A program made the position numbers and the translations under genes. A DNA stretch of 64,000 bases from Desulfitibacter sp. BRH_c19 (lineage in GTDB: Bacteria > Bacillota > DSM-16504 > Desulfitibacterales > Desulfitibacteraceae), in contig LOER01000003.1 in NCBI GenBank assembly GCA_001515945.1, positions 84,346 through 148,345 of the forward strand, given 5' to 3'. This document shows positions 40,473-48,837 of this stretch, one piece after another (the stretch's first letter is position 1; each line of letters opens with the position of its first letter). The notes below the pieces were generated by a model. That model saw only the letters and a program-made list of their open reading frames with translations, had not been told where the DNA came from and did no database searches.

Positions 40473-41330
40473 ATGACGAACAGTAAAGAAGATATTAGAG
40501 ATTTTATAAGAAAAAACTATGCTGAAATAGCACAGAAAGGCTCTGAAGGAGGCTGCTGTAGCGGAGGATGCACTTGTAGTGGTGCTCCTGTGGATATCAA
40601 TGCAACATCTATTAAGATTGGTTATACAGAAGGGGACCTTTCAAATGTACCGACTGAAGCTAATATGGGATTAGGATGTGGGAATCCCATCTCTATAGCA
40701 AGTCTTAAAGAAGGAGAAGTGGTTCTTGACCTTGGAAGCGGAGGTGGTTTTGATTGTTTCCTTGCCAGAAAGCAGGTGGGTGAAACAGGGCAAGTGATAG
40801 GGGTTGATATGACACCTGATATGATTAAACTAGCGAGGAAAAACGCTGAGCAAAGTGCGTATACCAATATAGAATTTAGATTGGGAGAAATTGAACACTT
40901 GCCTGTAGCAAACTCTTCAGTAGATGTTATCATATCAAATTGCGTAATCAACCTTTCTCTAGACAAAAAGAAGGTATTTAAAGAAGCTTTCAGGGTGCTT
41001 AAGCCAGGTGGGAGGCTATCAATATCGGATGTTGTTGCAACAGCACAATTACCTCAAAACATTAAACAGGACTTGGCATTGATTGCAAGCTGTATTGGTG
41101 GAGCCGAATATGTTGAAGATATCAAAACAATGCTACAGAATGTTGGTTTTAAAGATATCCAAATGACACCAAAAGATAACAGCAGAGAAATTGTAAAGTC
41201 ATGGGCACCAGATAAAAATATTGAAGATTTTGTTGCTTCATATATAATAGAGGCAGTAAAGGAAGATGGCAAGGTGAAGCTTAATAAATCCTGCTGTACA
41301 TCTTCTAGTTCAAAAGGCACATGCTGCTAA
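40473..41330 (+). CDS. arsM: Arsenite S-adenosylmethionine methyltransferase ArsM
   Basis: A 285-residue enzyme that methylates As(III) with SAM. The SAM site is VVLDLGSGGGFDCFLARK (about 84-101). Arsenic-binding cysteines appear in MGLGCGNP and LIASCIGGAE, and extra cysteine pairs lie near the N-terminus (GCCSGGCTCSG) and at the end (SCCTSSSS, GTCC), as in many clostridial ArsM proteins. AGAGGAGG lies upstream of the ATG. No arsR, arsB or arsC is adjacent, so it is a single-gene unit with its own terminator. Confidence 0.93.
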   Translation: MTNSKEDIRDFIRKNYAEIAQKGSEGGCCSGGCTCSGAPVDINATSIKIGYTEGDLSNVPTEANMGLGCGNPISIASLKEGEVVLDLGSGGGFDCFLARKQVGETGQVIGVDMTPDMIKLARKNAEQSAYTNIEFRLGEIEHLPVANSSVDVIISNCVINLSLDKKKVFKEAFRVLKPGGRLSISDVVATAQLPQNIKQDLALIASCIGGAEYVEDIKTMLQNVGFKDIQMTPKDNSREIVKSWAPDKNIEDFVASYIIEAVKEDGKVKLNKSCCTSSSSKGTCC

Positions 41331-41377
41331 TTAAGCAAAAAGAAATAATTCCATTTAAATTGCTATGGACACTTTAC

Positions 41378-41407
41378 GACTCCCTTAAAAATTTGGGGGT
41401 CTATTTT
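41378..41407 (+). terminator. Terminator of arsM
   Basis: GACTCCC / GGGGGTC stem (one G-U pair) around a 10-base loop, then TATTTT. Confidence 0.7.
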
Positions 41408-41489
41408 ATGTAAATCAATATTTATGCATTTCATCCTAAACAATAGCTTTGGCGTAAACTAAGTTTTGTTAGCTGAACCCATCCAAGGC

Positions 41490-41513
41490 TAGCGGTGATA
41501 GTCATCGGATAAA
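41490..41513 (+). repeat. Partial copy (right end) of the nested-palindrome repeat
   Basis: TAGCGGTGATAGTCATCGGATAAA matches exactly the right end of the full copies at 41983-42119 and 55286-55479. The left part of the element is absent here. The rest of the gap 41514-41982 shows no gene; it includes a small hairpin near 41556-41582. Confidence 0.7.
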
Positions 41514-41982
41514 TCTATATTTAATGTAGGGGATGTATATTCAGTTTACTCAATACACAGGTAGCTAGCCTGTGTATTTTTATTTCAAAATTAGATAGAA
41601 GCATTCCTGTAATAAATTAAAATGAGTATTGAAAAAAAGATATCTCACTCTTATATTACTGCAAGGCCCCCTTAAAATGTAAAATAGCCCTGTCAGGTAG
41701 GTAGGGGCATTTTACAATATCATTTACATTTACATGCTGGCGGCTTTCTCTTGTTGTTTCTTAAGAGCGATTGACGATAAATGACCAAAAATAGTATAGT
41801 ATAATATAACAAACAATGTTGATAACAGTATTGTACGCTTTAAATCCGCAAATTTTCTGGATATTTTACATAAGGTTTAGTAAACTTGATCTGAAGTTTA
41901 ATCAGATTGCTAATAAACAGGAGCTAAAGTTTGATCCAGACATAGTTACACATTTTTTAAAATAATATTAACAAATGAATAG

Positions 41983-42119
41983 TTTATAAACAGGATTCTT
42001 GACTTCAGGTGGAGTTTTTACTCCATCTGAAGGTTAGAAACCGATATCTAGGGACATAGCACCGCTTATCTCCCACTTATAGAAGATGGGAGTCTTAGCG
42101 GTGATAGTCATCGGATAAA
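41983..42119 (+). repeat. Nested-palindrome repeat, copy A (137 bases)
   Basis: Near-identical to 55286-55479. It folds in order as hairpin 1 (42003-42015 with 42020-42032, four-base loop) and a nested arm made of CCGAT/ATCGG (42041-42045, 42110-42114), CACCGCT/AGCGGTG (42060-42066, 42097-42103) and CTCCCA/TGGGAG (42070-42075, 42087-42092). It has no ORF. It ends 46 bases before the start of the GGDEF-EAL gene, so it lies in that gene's leader. Confidence 0.8.
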
Positions 42120-42165
42120 TATGAATAATTTTTTTAGGGCAAGTACGTTTATAAGGAGGGCAAGC

Positions 42166-45100
42166 ATGGCTTTTATAGCACGAAACATAATAAAAAAGTT
42201 ATGGAAAAATGATGATTTGATCCAATTGAAAGGGGAATTGGAAAGAAGTTTTAATCAATTGAAGGAAAATGTTATTTATAGCCAACGGCTTGTTCAGATT
42301 GGAAGCTGGACACATGATATACAGAAGGATGAAATCTTTTTGTCTGATGAAGTCTATCATATATTGGGAAGCAGTCCCCAGGAGTTCGATGGCAAATTAG
42401 AGAACTATTATTCATACGTGCATCCTGATGATCTAGAAGAGGTGAAGACAGCCACTCAAGAGGCGATAGAGGGTAAAGAATATGATATAGAGTATCGGAT
42501 TATTACATCGAATGGTGCAGAAAGGTATGTTCATGAAAAGACGAGAGCATTATATGATGAAAATAGTAATCCCGTTAAGATGGTTGGCATTATGCAAGAC
42601 ATTACTAAGCACAAGTTAATAGAAAACAACCTAAAAGTATTAGGGGGAAACTTAAGTCATGCACAAAGGGTAGCTGGAGTAGGAAGTTGGAAATATGATG
42701 TGATAAAAGATGAATTTTATGGATCGGAGGAAATGTATCGGATCTATGGTATGGATGCGATAGATTTTAAAAAAGACTTTAATAATGCTGTTGAATTAAT
42801 TCATTCTGAGGATCAAATTAAAGTGTTAAATGCAATGGAGAACTATTTAGCAGGGGAAACCTGCAAAATTGAATATCGCATTCCACAATATGATGGGACA
42901 ATGAAATTTGTCATGGGTAAGGGAGAACCTTTATATAATAAAGAACAGCGCGTTGTGGGGGTTTTAGGAACGGTACAGGATATTACAGAAAAGAAGCTTT
43001 TGGAAGAGAAATTGAAAAAAAGTTATAAAAATCTTGCAGAAGCACAACAGTTGGCCCATATAGGGAGCTGGGAAATGGATATAGCCCGTAATAAAAACTA
43101 TTGGTCTGAAGAAACATATAAAATTTTTGGTATCACCTCAGAACAATACGATGGATCTTATGAGGGATTTTTAAAGTTTGTTCATCCAGATGACATAGGA
43201 ATGATGCAAAATATTTTGAAAAATCCCCCTGGAGAACAAATTTTTGATATGGAATTTCGTATTATTAGAGCTGATGGCTCAGTACGGAATATATATGAAT
43301 TGATGGAATTTAAATTCGATAAGGATAGGAAGCCATCTTTTATCCATGGAACAATTCAAGATATTACAGAAAAAAAGATATTAGAAAAGAAGTTTGAGGC
43401 TTCACAAGAAAGAATAAGTAACATACAAAGAAGATTCCAAGTTTTAGTGCAAGAATCTAGTGATGTTTTTGAAATTATAGCTTCTAATGGAACTATTCAA
43501 TACATAAGCCAATCAGCAGAGAAGATTCTAGGCTGTAAACCGGAAGAACGAATAGGCAAAAAAGTATTTGAATTTTATGAGGGAAAAGAATTACAAAAGT
43601 TAACTAAAATGGTGGAGTTAGTTTTAAAAGATTCCAACAAAAAAGTTCAAGAGGATATTATTTTTAAAACTAAGGCAGGCAAGGAGATATTTTTGGAAGT
43701 CAACATGAAAAACCTATTATACGAACCATCTATCCAAGGAATAGTAATGAATTTTAGGGATATTACGGGAAGGGTAGAAATGGAAAAAAGAATGGCACAT
43801 ATTGCAACCTATGATGAATTAACAGGACTTCCCAATCGTATTTATTTTAACAAACAACTAAAGGTCCAGTATCAACATGCTAAAGAAAAACATGCCATAT
43901 TTGCCTTGATGATATTGGACATTGATGGATTTAGATATATAAACGGTGCTTTAGGATACCAGTTAGGAGATCAATTAATCATTAATATTGCTCAGAGATT
44001 AAAAGCCTTTCAAAGTGATACAAAATTTATTTGCCGTTATTCAGGAGACCAATTTGCAATTATTGTGCAAGGTTTAAGTACCATAGAAGAATATGAAGGT
44101 ATTGCTAAAGACATTACCAGGTTATTTTCACAAACCTTTAAGGTTGACATGTATGAATTAGATGTGACTATAAGTATGGGAATAAGTATCTACATTGAGG
44201 ATAAACAAAATACTGATTTGCTTATAAGGCATGCTAACATTGCTATGCTTCGGGCCAAAAATGAGGGGAAGAATAGATACAAATTTTATTCCCCAGATAT
44301 AAATATCCAAAATTACAAACAATTTGAATTTCGCAATGATTTACGCAAAGCTATAGAAAAGGATCAGCTTAGATTATATTACCAACCTATTGTGAAACTA
44401 AAAACCAATGAAATATTAGCGGTTGAAGCATTAATTAGATGGAACCACCCAAATTGGGGACTTGTGTCACCTAATGAGTTTATTTTTTTAGCAGAAGAAA
44501 CGGGCTTTATTATTAATATAGGAAACTGGCTGTTAAGAGAAGTATGCCGCAACTATAAGCAATGGTTGAATGATGGGCTACTAAACATAAAAGTATCAAT
44601 TAATTTTTCAAGTGTTCAGTTTTTTGAAAATAATTTTGTAGACAATATCATAAATACCATTGATGAATTTGAGTTGGATCCCCACTTTCTAATCATGGAA
44701 ATTACAGAGCGTATCTTGATGGAAAAAACTAATAAAGCAATCTCTGATATCCAAAGATTGCAATCTTTTGGCATACAAGTAGCTCTTGATGACTTTGGAA
44801 CGGGGTTTTCCTCCTTGGCACATTTAAATTCTTTTAATATAGATATCTTAAAGATAGACGGTTCTTTTATAAAGAATATTCTTTTAGAGGAAACTAGTAC
44901 TGTCATTACAAGATCTATCATTAATATGGCTCGAGAACTAAAAATAAAAATGGTTGCGGAGGGAATAGAGAATTGGGAGCAATTATATTACTTGCGAGGG
45001 TTAAACTGTTATTCAGGACAGGGATTTTTATATAGCAAACCAGTACCTCTAAAGGAATTTGAAAAAACCTTAGCTAAGAGAAAATGTAAACCCATTTTAG

Positions 45101-45555
45101 TTGATGATAGTCCAGTAAAGCCCTATAAAAATAGGCGTAAATTTTTTAGAATAGAGTTTAATCAACTGTTAGAAGCCGATATGACTGTTTTAGAGATTAA
45201 GGGAAAAAAGATAAAAGTGGGTAATACGAAAGTATTGATCAAGAATATTGGGGCAGGAGGGTTATGCTTCAATTCTAATATGAAACTCCCTATTGAAACA
45301 GATTTTATTTTACAGTTTAAAACACAATTACTAGGAAAAGAATTAAAAGTATATGGATGTACTGTATGGACAGAAGAAATAGACGACAATTTATTTGAAT
45401 ATGGTATTAAGTTTACATTTGACGAAAATGACAGATCGGACATAATTAAAGAATTGAATGAAGTTCAAATTAAGATGAGGAATAATATTTTGTTTGCCGA
45501 TGGTAGTTTTGTATCAGGTAGTGCTGGTCTCTATTTTAGTGCTCAGACTACTTAG
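42166..45555 (+). CDS. PAS-GGDEF-EAL-PilZ cyclic-di-GMP protein
   Basis: A 1129-residue cytoplasmic signalling protein. Four PAS modules span about 20-540; the first three are PAS_3 type, each closing with a DITE/DITK stretch. A GGDEF-type domain spans about 545-710, with the active-site motif changed to SGDQF (626-630). An intact EAL phosphodiesterase domain spans about 725-975: EAL at 754-756, MEITERILME, DDFGTGFSSL, KIDGSFI. A PilZ-type c-di-GMP binding tail starts at about 990 (RRKFFRIEF, then IKNIGAGGLCF). Most likely it degrades c-di-GMP under redox or ligand control, with the GGDEF part allosteric. The start is ATG 42166 with AAGGAGG six bases upstream; the upstream frame from 42121 is less likely. 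Confidence 0.92.
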   Translation: MAFIARNIIKKLWKNDDLIQLKGELERSFNQLKENVIYSQRLVQIGSWTHDIQKDEIFLSDEVYHILGSSPQEFDGKLENYYSYVHPDDLEEVKTATQEAIEGKEYDIEYRIITSNGAERYVHEKTRALYDENSNPVKMVGIMQDITKHKLIENNLKVLGGNLSHAQRVAGVGSWKYDVIKDEFYGSEEMYRIYGMDAIDFKKDFNNAVELIHSEDQIKVLNAMENYLAGETCKIEYRIPQYDGTMKFVMGKGEPLYNKEQRVVGVLGTVQDITEKKLLEEKLKKSYKNLAEAQQLAHIGSWEMDIARNKNYWSEETYKIFGITSEQYDGSYEGFLKFVHPDDIGMMQNILKNPPGEQIFDMEFRIIRADGSVRNIYELMEFKFDKDRKPSFIHGTIQDITEKKILEKKFEASQERISNIQRRFQVLVQESSDVFEIIASNGTIQYISQSAEKILGCKPEERIGKKVFEFYEGKELQKLTKMVELVLKDSNKKVQEDIIFKTKAGKEIFLEVNMKNLLYEPSIQGIVMNFRDITGRVEMEKRMAHIATYDELTGLPNRIYFNKQLKVQYQHAKEKHAIFALMILDIDGFRYINGALGYQLGDQLIINIAQRLKAFQSDTKFICRYSGDQFAIIVQGLSTIEEYEGIAKDITRLFSQTFKVDMYELDVTISMGISIYIEDKQNTDLLIRHANIAMLRAKNEGKNRYKFYSPDINIQNYKQFEFRNDLRKAIEKDQLRLYYQPIVKLKTNEILAVEALIRWNHPNWGLVSPNEFIFLAEETGFIINIGNWLLREVCRNYKQWLNDGLLNIKVSINFSSVQFFENNFVDNIINTIDEFELDPHFLIMEITERILMEKTNKAISDIQRLQSFGIQVALDDFGTGFSSLAHLNSFNIDILKIDGSFIKNILLEETSTVITRSIINMARELKIKMVAEGIENWEQLYYLRGLNCYSGQGFLYSKPVPLKEFEKTLAKRKCKPILVDDSPVKPYKNRRKFFRIEFNQLLEADMTVLEIKGKKIKVGNTKVLIKNIGAGGLCFNSNMKLPIETDFILQFKTQLLGKELKVYGCTVWTEEIDDNLFEYGIKFTFDENDRSDIIKELNEVQIKMRNNILFADGSFVSGSAGLYFSAQTT

Positions 45556-45728
45556 CCTAACGGTAAAACCAATCTTAATTGGCTGGTGAAGAATTAGTGC
45601 TATTGAATTTGAGTTTATGGAAGATAAAATGTAGGTGTGAGATAGATATTTAAGCATATTCTATGACGTTTTTCAATATTACCGCAGGATAAGGGTTTAA
45701 TACAAAAATGAATAGACTATTATTTACC

Positions 45729-45763
45729 GGTTGAGGTGAGATTTTACCTTGACCATTTTTTTT
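45729..45763 (+). terminator. Terminator downstream of the GGDEF-EAL gene
   Basis: GGTTGAGGT / ACCTTGACC stem (two G-U pairs), eight-base loop, then ATTTTTTTT. Confidence 0.8.
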
Positions 45764-45820
45764 AATTTTAAAAGGTATTAGATTATTTTATTAGAGTAAA
45801 TTTCATTAGTAAGACGATTA

Positions 45821-45869
45821 GTAATACTTAGTATTACATATTGACAGAGCAAAGAATATTAAATATAAT
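45821..45869 (+). promoter_or_regulatory. Consensus promoter with upstream palindrome, DUF6530 gene
   Basis: TTGACA (45841-45846) and TATAAT (45864-45869) with a 17-base spacer are a perfect sigmaA match. The palindrome GTAATAC-TTA-GTATTAC lies just upstream at 45821-45837 and could be an operator or activator site. Confidence 0.75.
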
Positions 45870-45939
45870 TAAAAACAATAGATTTAGTAGACTAGTAAAT
45901 TACTAAATTAGTAGATTTAGATAAATTGGAGGGAAAATA

Positions 45940-46419
45940 ATGAAAATACCAACTACTTTAAAGCATAAACCAGTTATTGTATCGGAAAACTATGAAAATG
46001 TTGATGGAAGGTATGCTTATAACACAGATGCAAAAGGCATTTCATTAGGATTAGCACAGTGGAATGATCGTGGAAAAGTAGACATTTCAGCAAAAGTATG
46101 GAGACATACAGGAGAAAAATGGTCAAGGCAATCTGAGGAATTACCACTTCACCGAGTGCTTGATCTTGCAATCCTAGTTTGCAGAACTAAATTACACTTT
46201 CAAGATGCTTATCGATATGAAAAATTATATGATATAGAAAATCCTGTTATAGATAGGGTCGGATTACAGGGCGATGCCATGACAGTATCTGTATGCACTA
46301 ATAATGAAAAAATTAATGAGGATATAAAATTATTCAGTCAAGCACTTAGTGATGATGGTGAATTAATTGGAGAAAGATTACAAACTTTGTCAAGGGTATT
46401 GAAGGAAATGGGGTATTAA
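45940..46419 (+). CDS. DUF6530 family protein
   Basis: A 159-residue soluble protein whose sequence, starting MKIPTTLKHKPVIVSENYEN and including GLAQWNDRGKVDISAKVWRH and SEELPLHRVLDLAIL, matches a conserved family of unknown function (DUF6530, from memory). High conservation of the first 90 residues suggests a catalytic or binding role. It follows a perfect promoter and a GGAGGG site, and the GIY-YIG gene starts four bases after its stop. Confidence 0.75.
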   Translation: MKIPTTLKHKPVIVSENYENVDGRYAYNTDAKGISLGLAQWNDRGKVDISAKVWRHTGEKWSRQSEELPLHRVLDLAILVCRTKLHFQDAYRYEKLYDIENPVIDRVGLQGDAMTVSVCTNNEKINEDIKLFSQALSDDGELIGERLQTLSRVLKEMGY

Positions 46420-46423
46420 TCCA

Positions 46424-46771
46424 ATGGACAGAAGGAAAGAACTTAAAGAACAATATAAGCATATCAAGCCAGATATGGGGATATTTATTATTCAATCTAA
46501 CTTAAACAATAGGTGCTATATTGAAAGGACTCAAGATTTAAAAAGTAGTATAAACAGGACAAAATTCACTTTAAGATTTGGCAATCATCCTAATGAGGAG
46601 CTTCAAAAAGAATGGAAAGAATATGGTGAAACAAGCTTTATAATTGAGATACTTGAAAATCTTGAATACGACAAAGATGAATTGAAAACTGATTATAGTG
46701 AAGATTTGACTTTATTACAAATGATTTGGGAAGAAAAATTGCTACAAAAAGGTCTGAAATTCTATAAATAA
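46424..46771 (+). CDS. GIY-YIG nuclease-like family protein
   Basis: A 115-residue protein. PDMGIFIIQSNLNNRCYIERTQDL (about residues 17-40) corresponds to the GIY...YIG strands, here as GIF and CYI. This is followed by a helix with NRTKFTLRFGNHPNEELQKEW and a glutamate-rich end. Members of this clostridial subgroup are annotated as GIY-YIG nucleases, though the key tyrosines and arginine are altered, so activity is doubtful. It lies four bases after the DUF6530 gene, as a second gene of that operon. Confidence 0.65.
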   Translation: MDRRKELKEQYKHIKPDMGIFIIQSNLNNRCYIERTQDLKSSINRTKFTLRFGNHPNEELQKEWKEYGETSFIIEILENLEYDKDELKTDYSEDLTLLQMIWEEKLLQKGLKFYK

Positions 46772-46821
46772 AAGTCGTACCTTTCATTATCATCAATCTG
46801 ATGGGAAAGGAAGCAAGAAAT

Positions 46822-47133
46822 ATGAAAATTGTAGTAATTAATGGTAGTCCTAAAGGTAAAGCTAGCAAAATGTAAATGATGATATCAAGTTGTGGGCATC
46901 CTGACAGATCAGAATTTGAGGTAACTTCACTTTGGATAAAAAGGATAGCACAAAAGGTGCACATGGAATTAATTGGTGAGATTTACGCTATACGAGGGAA
47001 GTATCTAACTGATTCACCAAAAGAGTTACGTCTTGTGGTTTTCAATTATTTACAATTGTTAGAAAAAGCAGGACGAGAAATTGCTACTGATATGAAATTA
47101 CCAGAAATAACAAAAATTATTAGAACAAGTTAA
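46822..47133 (+). pseudogene. NAD(P)H-dependent FMN reductase remnant
   Basis: The first 17 codons (MKIVVINGSPKGKASKM) are the flavodoxin-fold start of an iron-sulfur flavoprotein/NADPH-FMN reductase, then TAA at 46873-46875. The same frame continues with 85 codons (ISSCGHPDRSEFEVTSLWIK, then MELIGEIYAIRG...) that match the C-terminal half of that family. About 100 central residues are missing, so an internal deletion plus nonsense codon killed the gene. Confidence 0.75.
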
Positions 47134-47287
47134 CAATAGGTTTAATACTGTAGAATAAGGTTTAGAGCATCACCTTCACTAGCAGAGCAGGGTGACTTTT
47201 ATAAAGTTGAGGTACACCTGATGAGAATCAACTATGAAGTGATATAATGATGTATAATGGAGATAATCTGGAAGGAGGGGTATCTAA

Positions 47288-47503
47288 ATGATTAAAATCC
47301 TTAGTTGGATACTGGTGTTTTGTATTGCCTTATACTTTTTTGGAGTAATGGGTCTGGCTTTTGTTTCTCCTTCATTGATTCCGATTATTCTAGGTGTAGC
47401 CATCGTTTTAGCTGTGATAAGCGGTGGATTATTGTTAATCTTATTAATTAAGGAGAGAATTAAAGATAAGGAGGCGGAAAAAAATGATCTTAACAAATAT
47501 TGA
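47288..47503 (+). CDS. Small two-helix membrane protein
   Basis: A 71-residue protein with two hydrophobic helices (about 5-25 and 30-53) and a lysine/glutamate tail. GGAAGGAGGGG precedes the ATG closely. Its last 20 bases overlap the YbjQ gene, so the two are coupled. Unrecognised, but the pairing of a short membrane protein with YbjQ suggests a membrane partner. An extended -10 promoter (TGATATAAT, 47240-47248) is possible upstream. Confidence 0.75.
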   Translation: MIKILSWILVFCIALYFFGVMGLAFVSPSLIPIILGVAIVLAVISGGLLLILLIKERIKDKEAEKNDLNKY

Positions 47504-47804
47504 CTATGTACCAGGTTACGAGGTGACCGAGTCCTTGGATTTGGTCAAAGGTAGTACCATCAGAGCGAAGCACGTAGGTAAAGATATAGTGGCTGTTTTT
47601 AGGCAGATAGTTGGCGGAGAGCTTAAAGAATATAGTCAAATGATCAATGAATCTCGGCAAATTTCTACCAGTAAAATGGTTGCGGAAGCTGAAAAGCTGG
47701 GAGCCGATGCTGTTGTTAATGTCCGTTTTACAACATCAAATGTTATGCAAGGGGCAGCGGAGATACTTGTTTACGGGACTGCCGTTAAACTTAAAAAGGC
47801 GTAA
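47484..47804 (+). CDS. YbjQ family (DUF74) protein
   Basis: A 106-residue protein of the YbjQ/UPF0145 family: GYEVTESLDLVKGSTIRAKH at the N-terminus and AEAEKLGADAVVNVRFTTSN near the C-terminus are characteristic. Members form pentameric rings annotated as heavy-metal-binding, without a confirmed function. AAGGAGG in the end of the preceding gene serves as its ribosome binding site, with a 20-base overlap. A terminator follows 29 bases after the stop. Confidence 0.88.
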   Translation: MILTNIDYVPGYEVTESLDLVKGSTIRAKHVGKDIVAVFRQIVGGELKEYSQMINESRQISTSKMVAEAEKLGADAVVNVRFTTSNVMQGAAEILVYGTAVKLKKA

Positions 47805-47832
47805 TATGAAGTCAATTGGTTATGTTACAAAG

Positions 47833-47883
47833 AAAACCTCTTGTTTTTTCTAGGATGTAATTAGAAGAATACAGAGGTTTTTT
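47833..47883 (+). terminator. Terminator after ybjQ-like gene
   Basis: AAAACCTCTTGT pairs with ACAGAGGTTTTT around a 26-base loop, ending in TTTTTT. Confidence 0.6.
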
Positions 47884-47982
47884 GCTGATTTTGCAGAATA
47901 GTTATCTTGAATAGGATGAATTTTACAGTTGGGAAAGATAAAAGAAAGTATGAAAATGAAGCAAGAAATAAGCGGAGGTATT

Positions 47983-48837
47983 ATGCAGCATCAATATAGC
48001 CTTTTAGAAAACCTATTATTTCCACCTACTTATTTGAACGAAAAGAAACTTAAATACAAGCTAAAAGGCAAGACGGTTCTTATAACTGGTGCGAGTTCTG
48101 GAATAGGAGAAAAATTAGCTTATTTACTGGCAGACATCAATCTTCACTTAATTTTGGTTGCTAGAACAGAGGAAAAGCTTTTAGCAATTAAAAGTGAAAT
48201 AGAAAGGAAAGCTGCCAAAGTAAGTATTTTCCCGGCAGACATAAGAAATAAGGAAGAGATGGAGGAGCTATTAAGATTCATTCATCAAATGCCTGATGGT
48301 TTAGATATAGTAGTAAGTAATGCGGGTATATCAATCAGGAGATCCATTAACAATTCATTAGACCGATATCATGATTTTACTAGAACGATGGCTATCAATT
48401 ATTTTGCGCCTGTTCAATTGCTATTGTCAGTCATTCCTCTTCTTAAAAAGAATCAAGGACAGGTTATCAACATATCTACAGTAAATGTTTTGTTAATACC
48501 CATCCCCTATTGGGCTGCTTATCAGGCATCTAAGTCAGCGTTTGATACCTGGTTTCGGTCTGTGGCCCCTGAGTTGAATGCCATGGGCATATCAACCACA
48601 TCTATATATCTTCCTTTAGTAAAAACACCCATGATCCTGCCAACACCTGCTTATCATAGATTGCCTGCCATGTGCCCAAGTCATGTTGCCAAAATCATAG
48701 GTAAATCGATGTATACAGAAAGGCAAAAATATATGCCGTGGTGGTTGATTTTTGGACAATTGGCATCAACTATTTTCAGAGGAATCTGGGAGTTATTAAC
48801 TCCGAGTATTTTAAGAAAAAGGGGAAAAGGGCATTGA
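47983..48837 (+). CDS. SDR family NAD(P)-dependent oxidoreductase
   Basis: About 284 residues. The glycine motif TVLITGASSGIGEKLAYLLA, NAG motif VVSNAGIS and catalytic YWAAYQASKSAF (YxxxK) define a classical short-chain dehydrogenase; the C-terminal 30 residues contain a hydrophobic stretch. The frame is open from 47929, but CGGAGG just before ATG 47983 supports that start (short spacing, so ATG 47950 or 47956 is possible). Its stop overlaps the TTG of the AMP-ligase gene (48834-48837). The pair suggests reductive modification of an acyl chain activated by the ligase. Confidence 0.88.
   Translation: MQHQYSLLENLLFPPTYLNEKKLKYKLKGKTVLITGASSGIGEKLAYLLADINLHLILVARTEEKLLAIKSEIERKAAKVSIFPADIRNKEEMEELLRFIHQMPDGLDIVVSNAGISIRRSINNSLDRYHDFTRTMAINYFAPVQLLLSVIPLLKKNQGQVINISTVNVLLIPIPYWAAYQASKSAFDTWFRSVAPELNAMGISTTSIYLPLVKTPMILPTPAYHRLPAMCPSHVAKIIGKSMYTERQKYMPWWLIFGQLASTIFRGIWELLTPSILRKRGKGH

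Noticed and set aside
41514..42165. c-di-GMP riboswitch (GEMM-I or GEMM-II) upstream of the GGDEF-EAL gene
   Set aside because: Context made it tempting, but the conserved GEMM-I core (GCACAGGGCAAACC-like, with the GNRA tetraloop receptor) is absent, and the structured element here recurs at 55.3 kb with no c-di-GMP gene after it.
47647..47853. 68-codon frame overlapping the YbjQ gene
   Set aside because: Out-of-frame shadow of the conserved YbjQ C-terminus.
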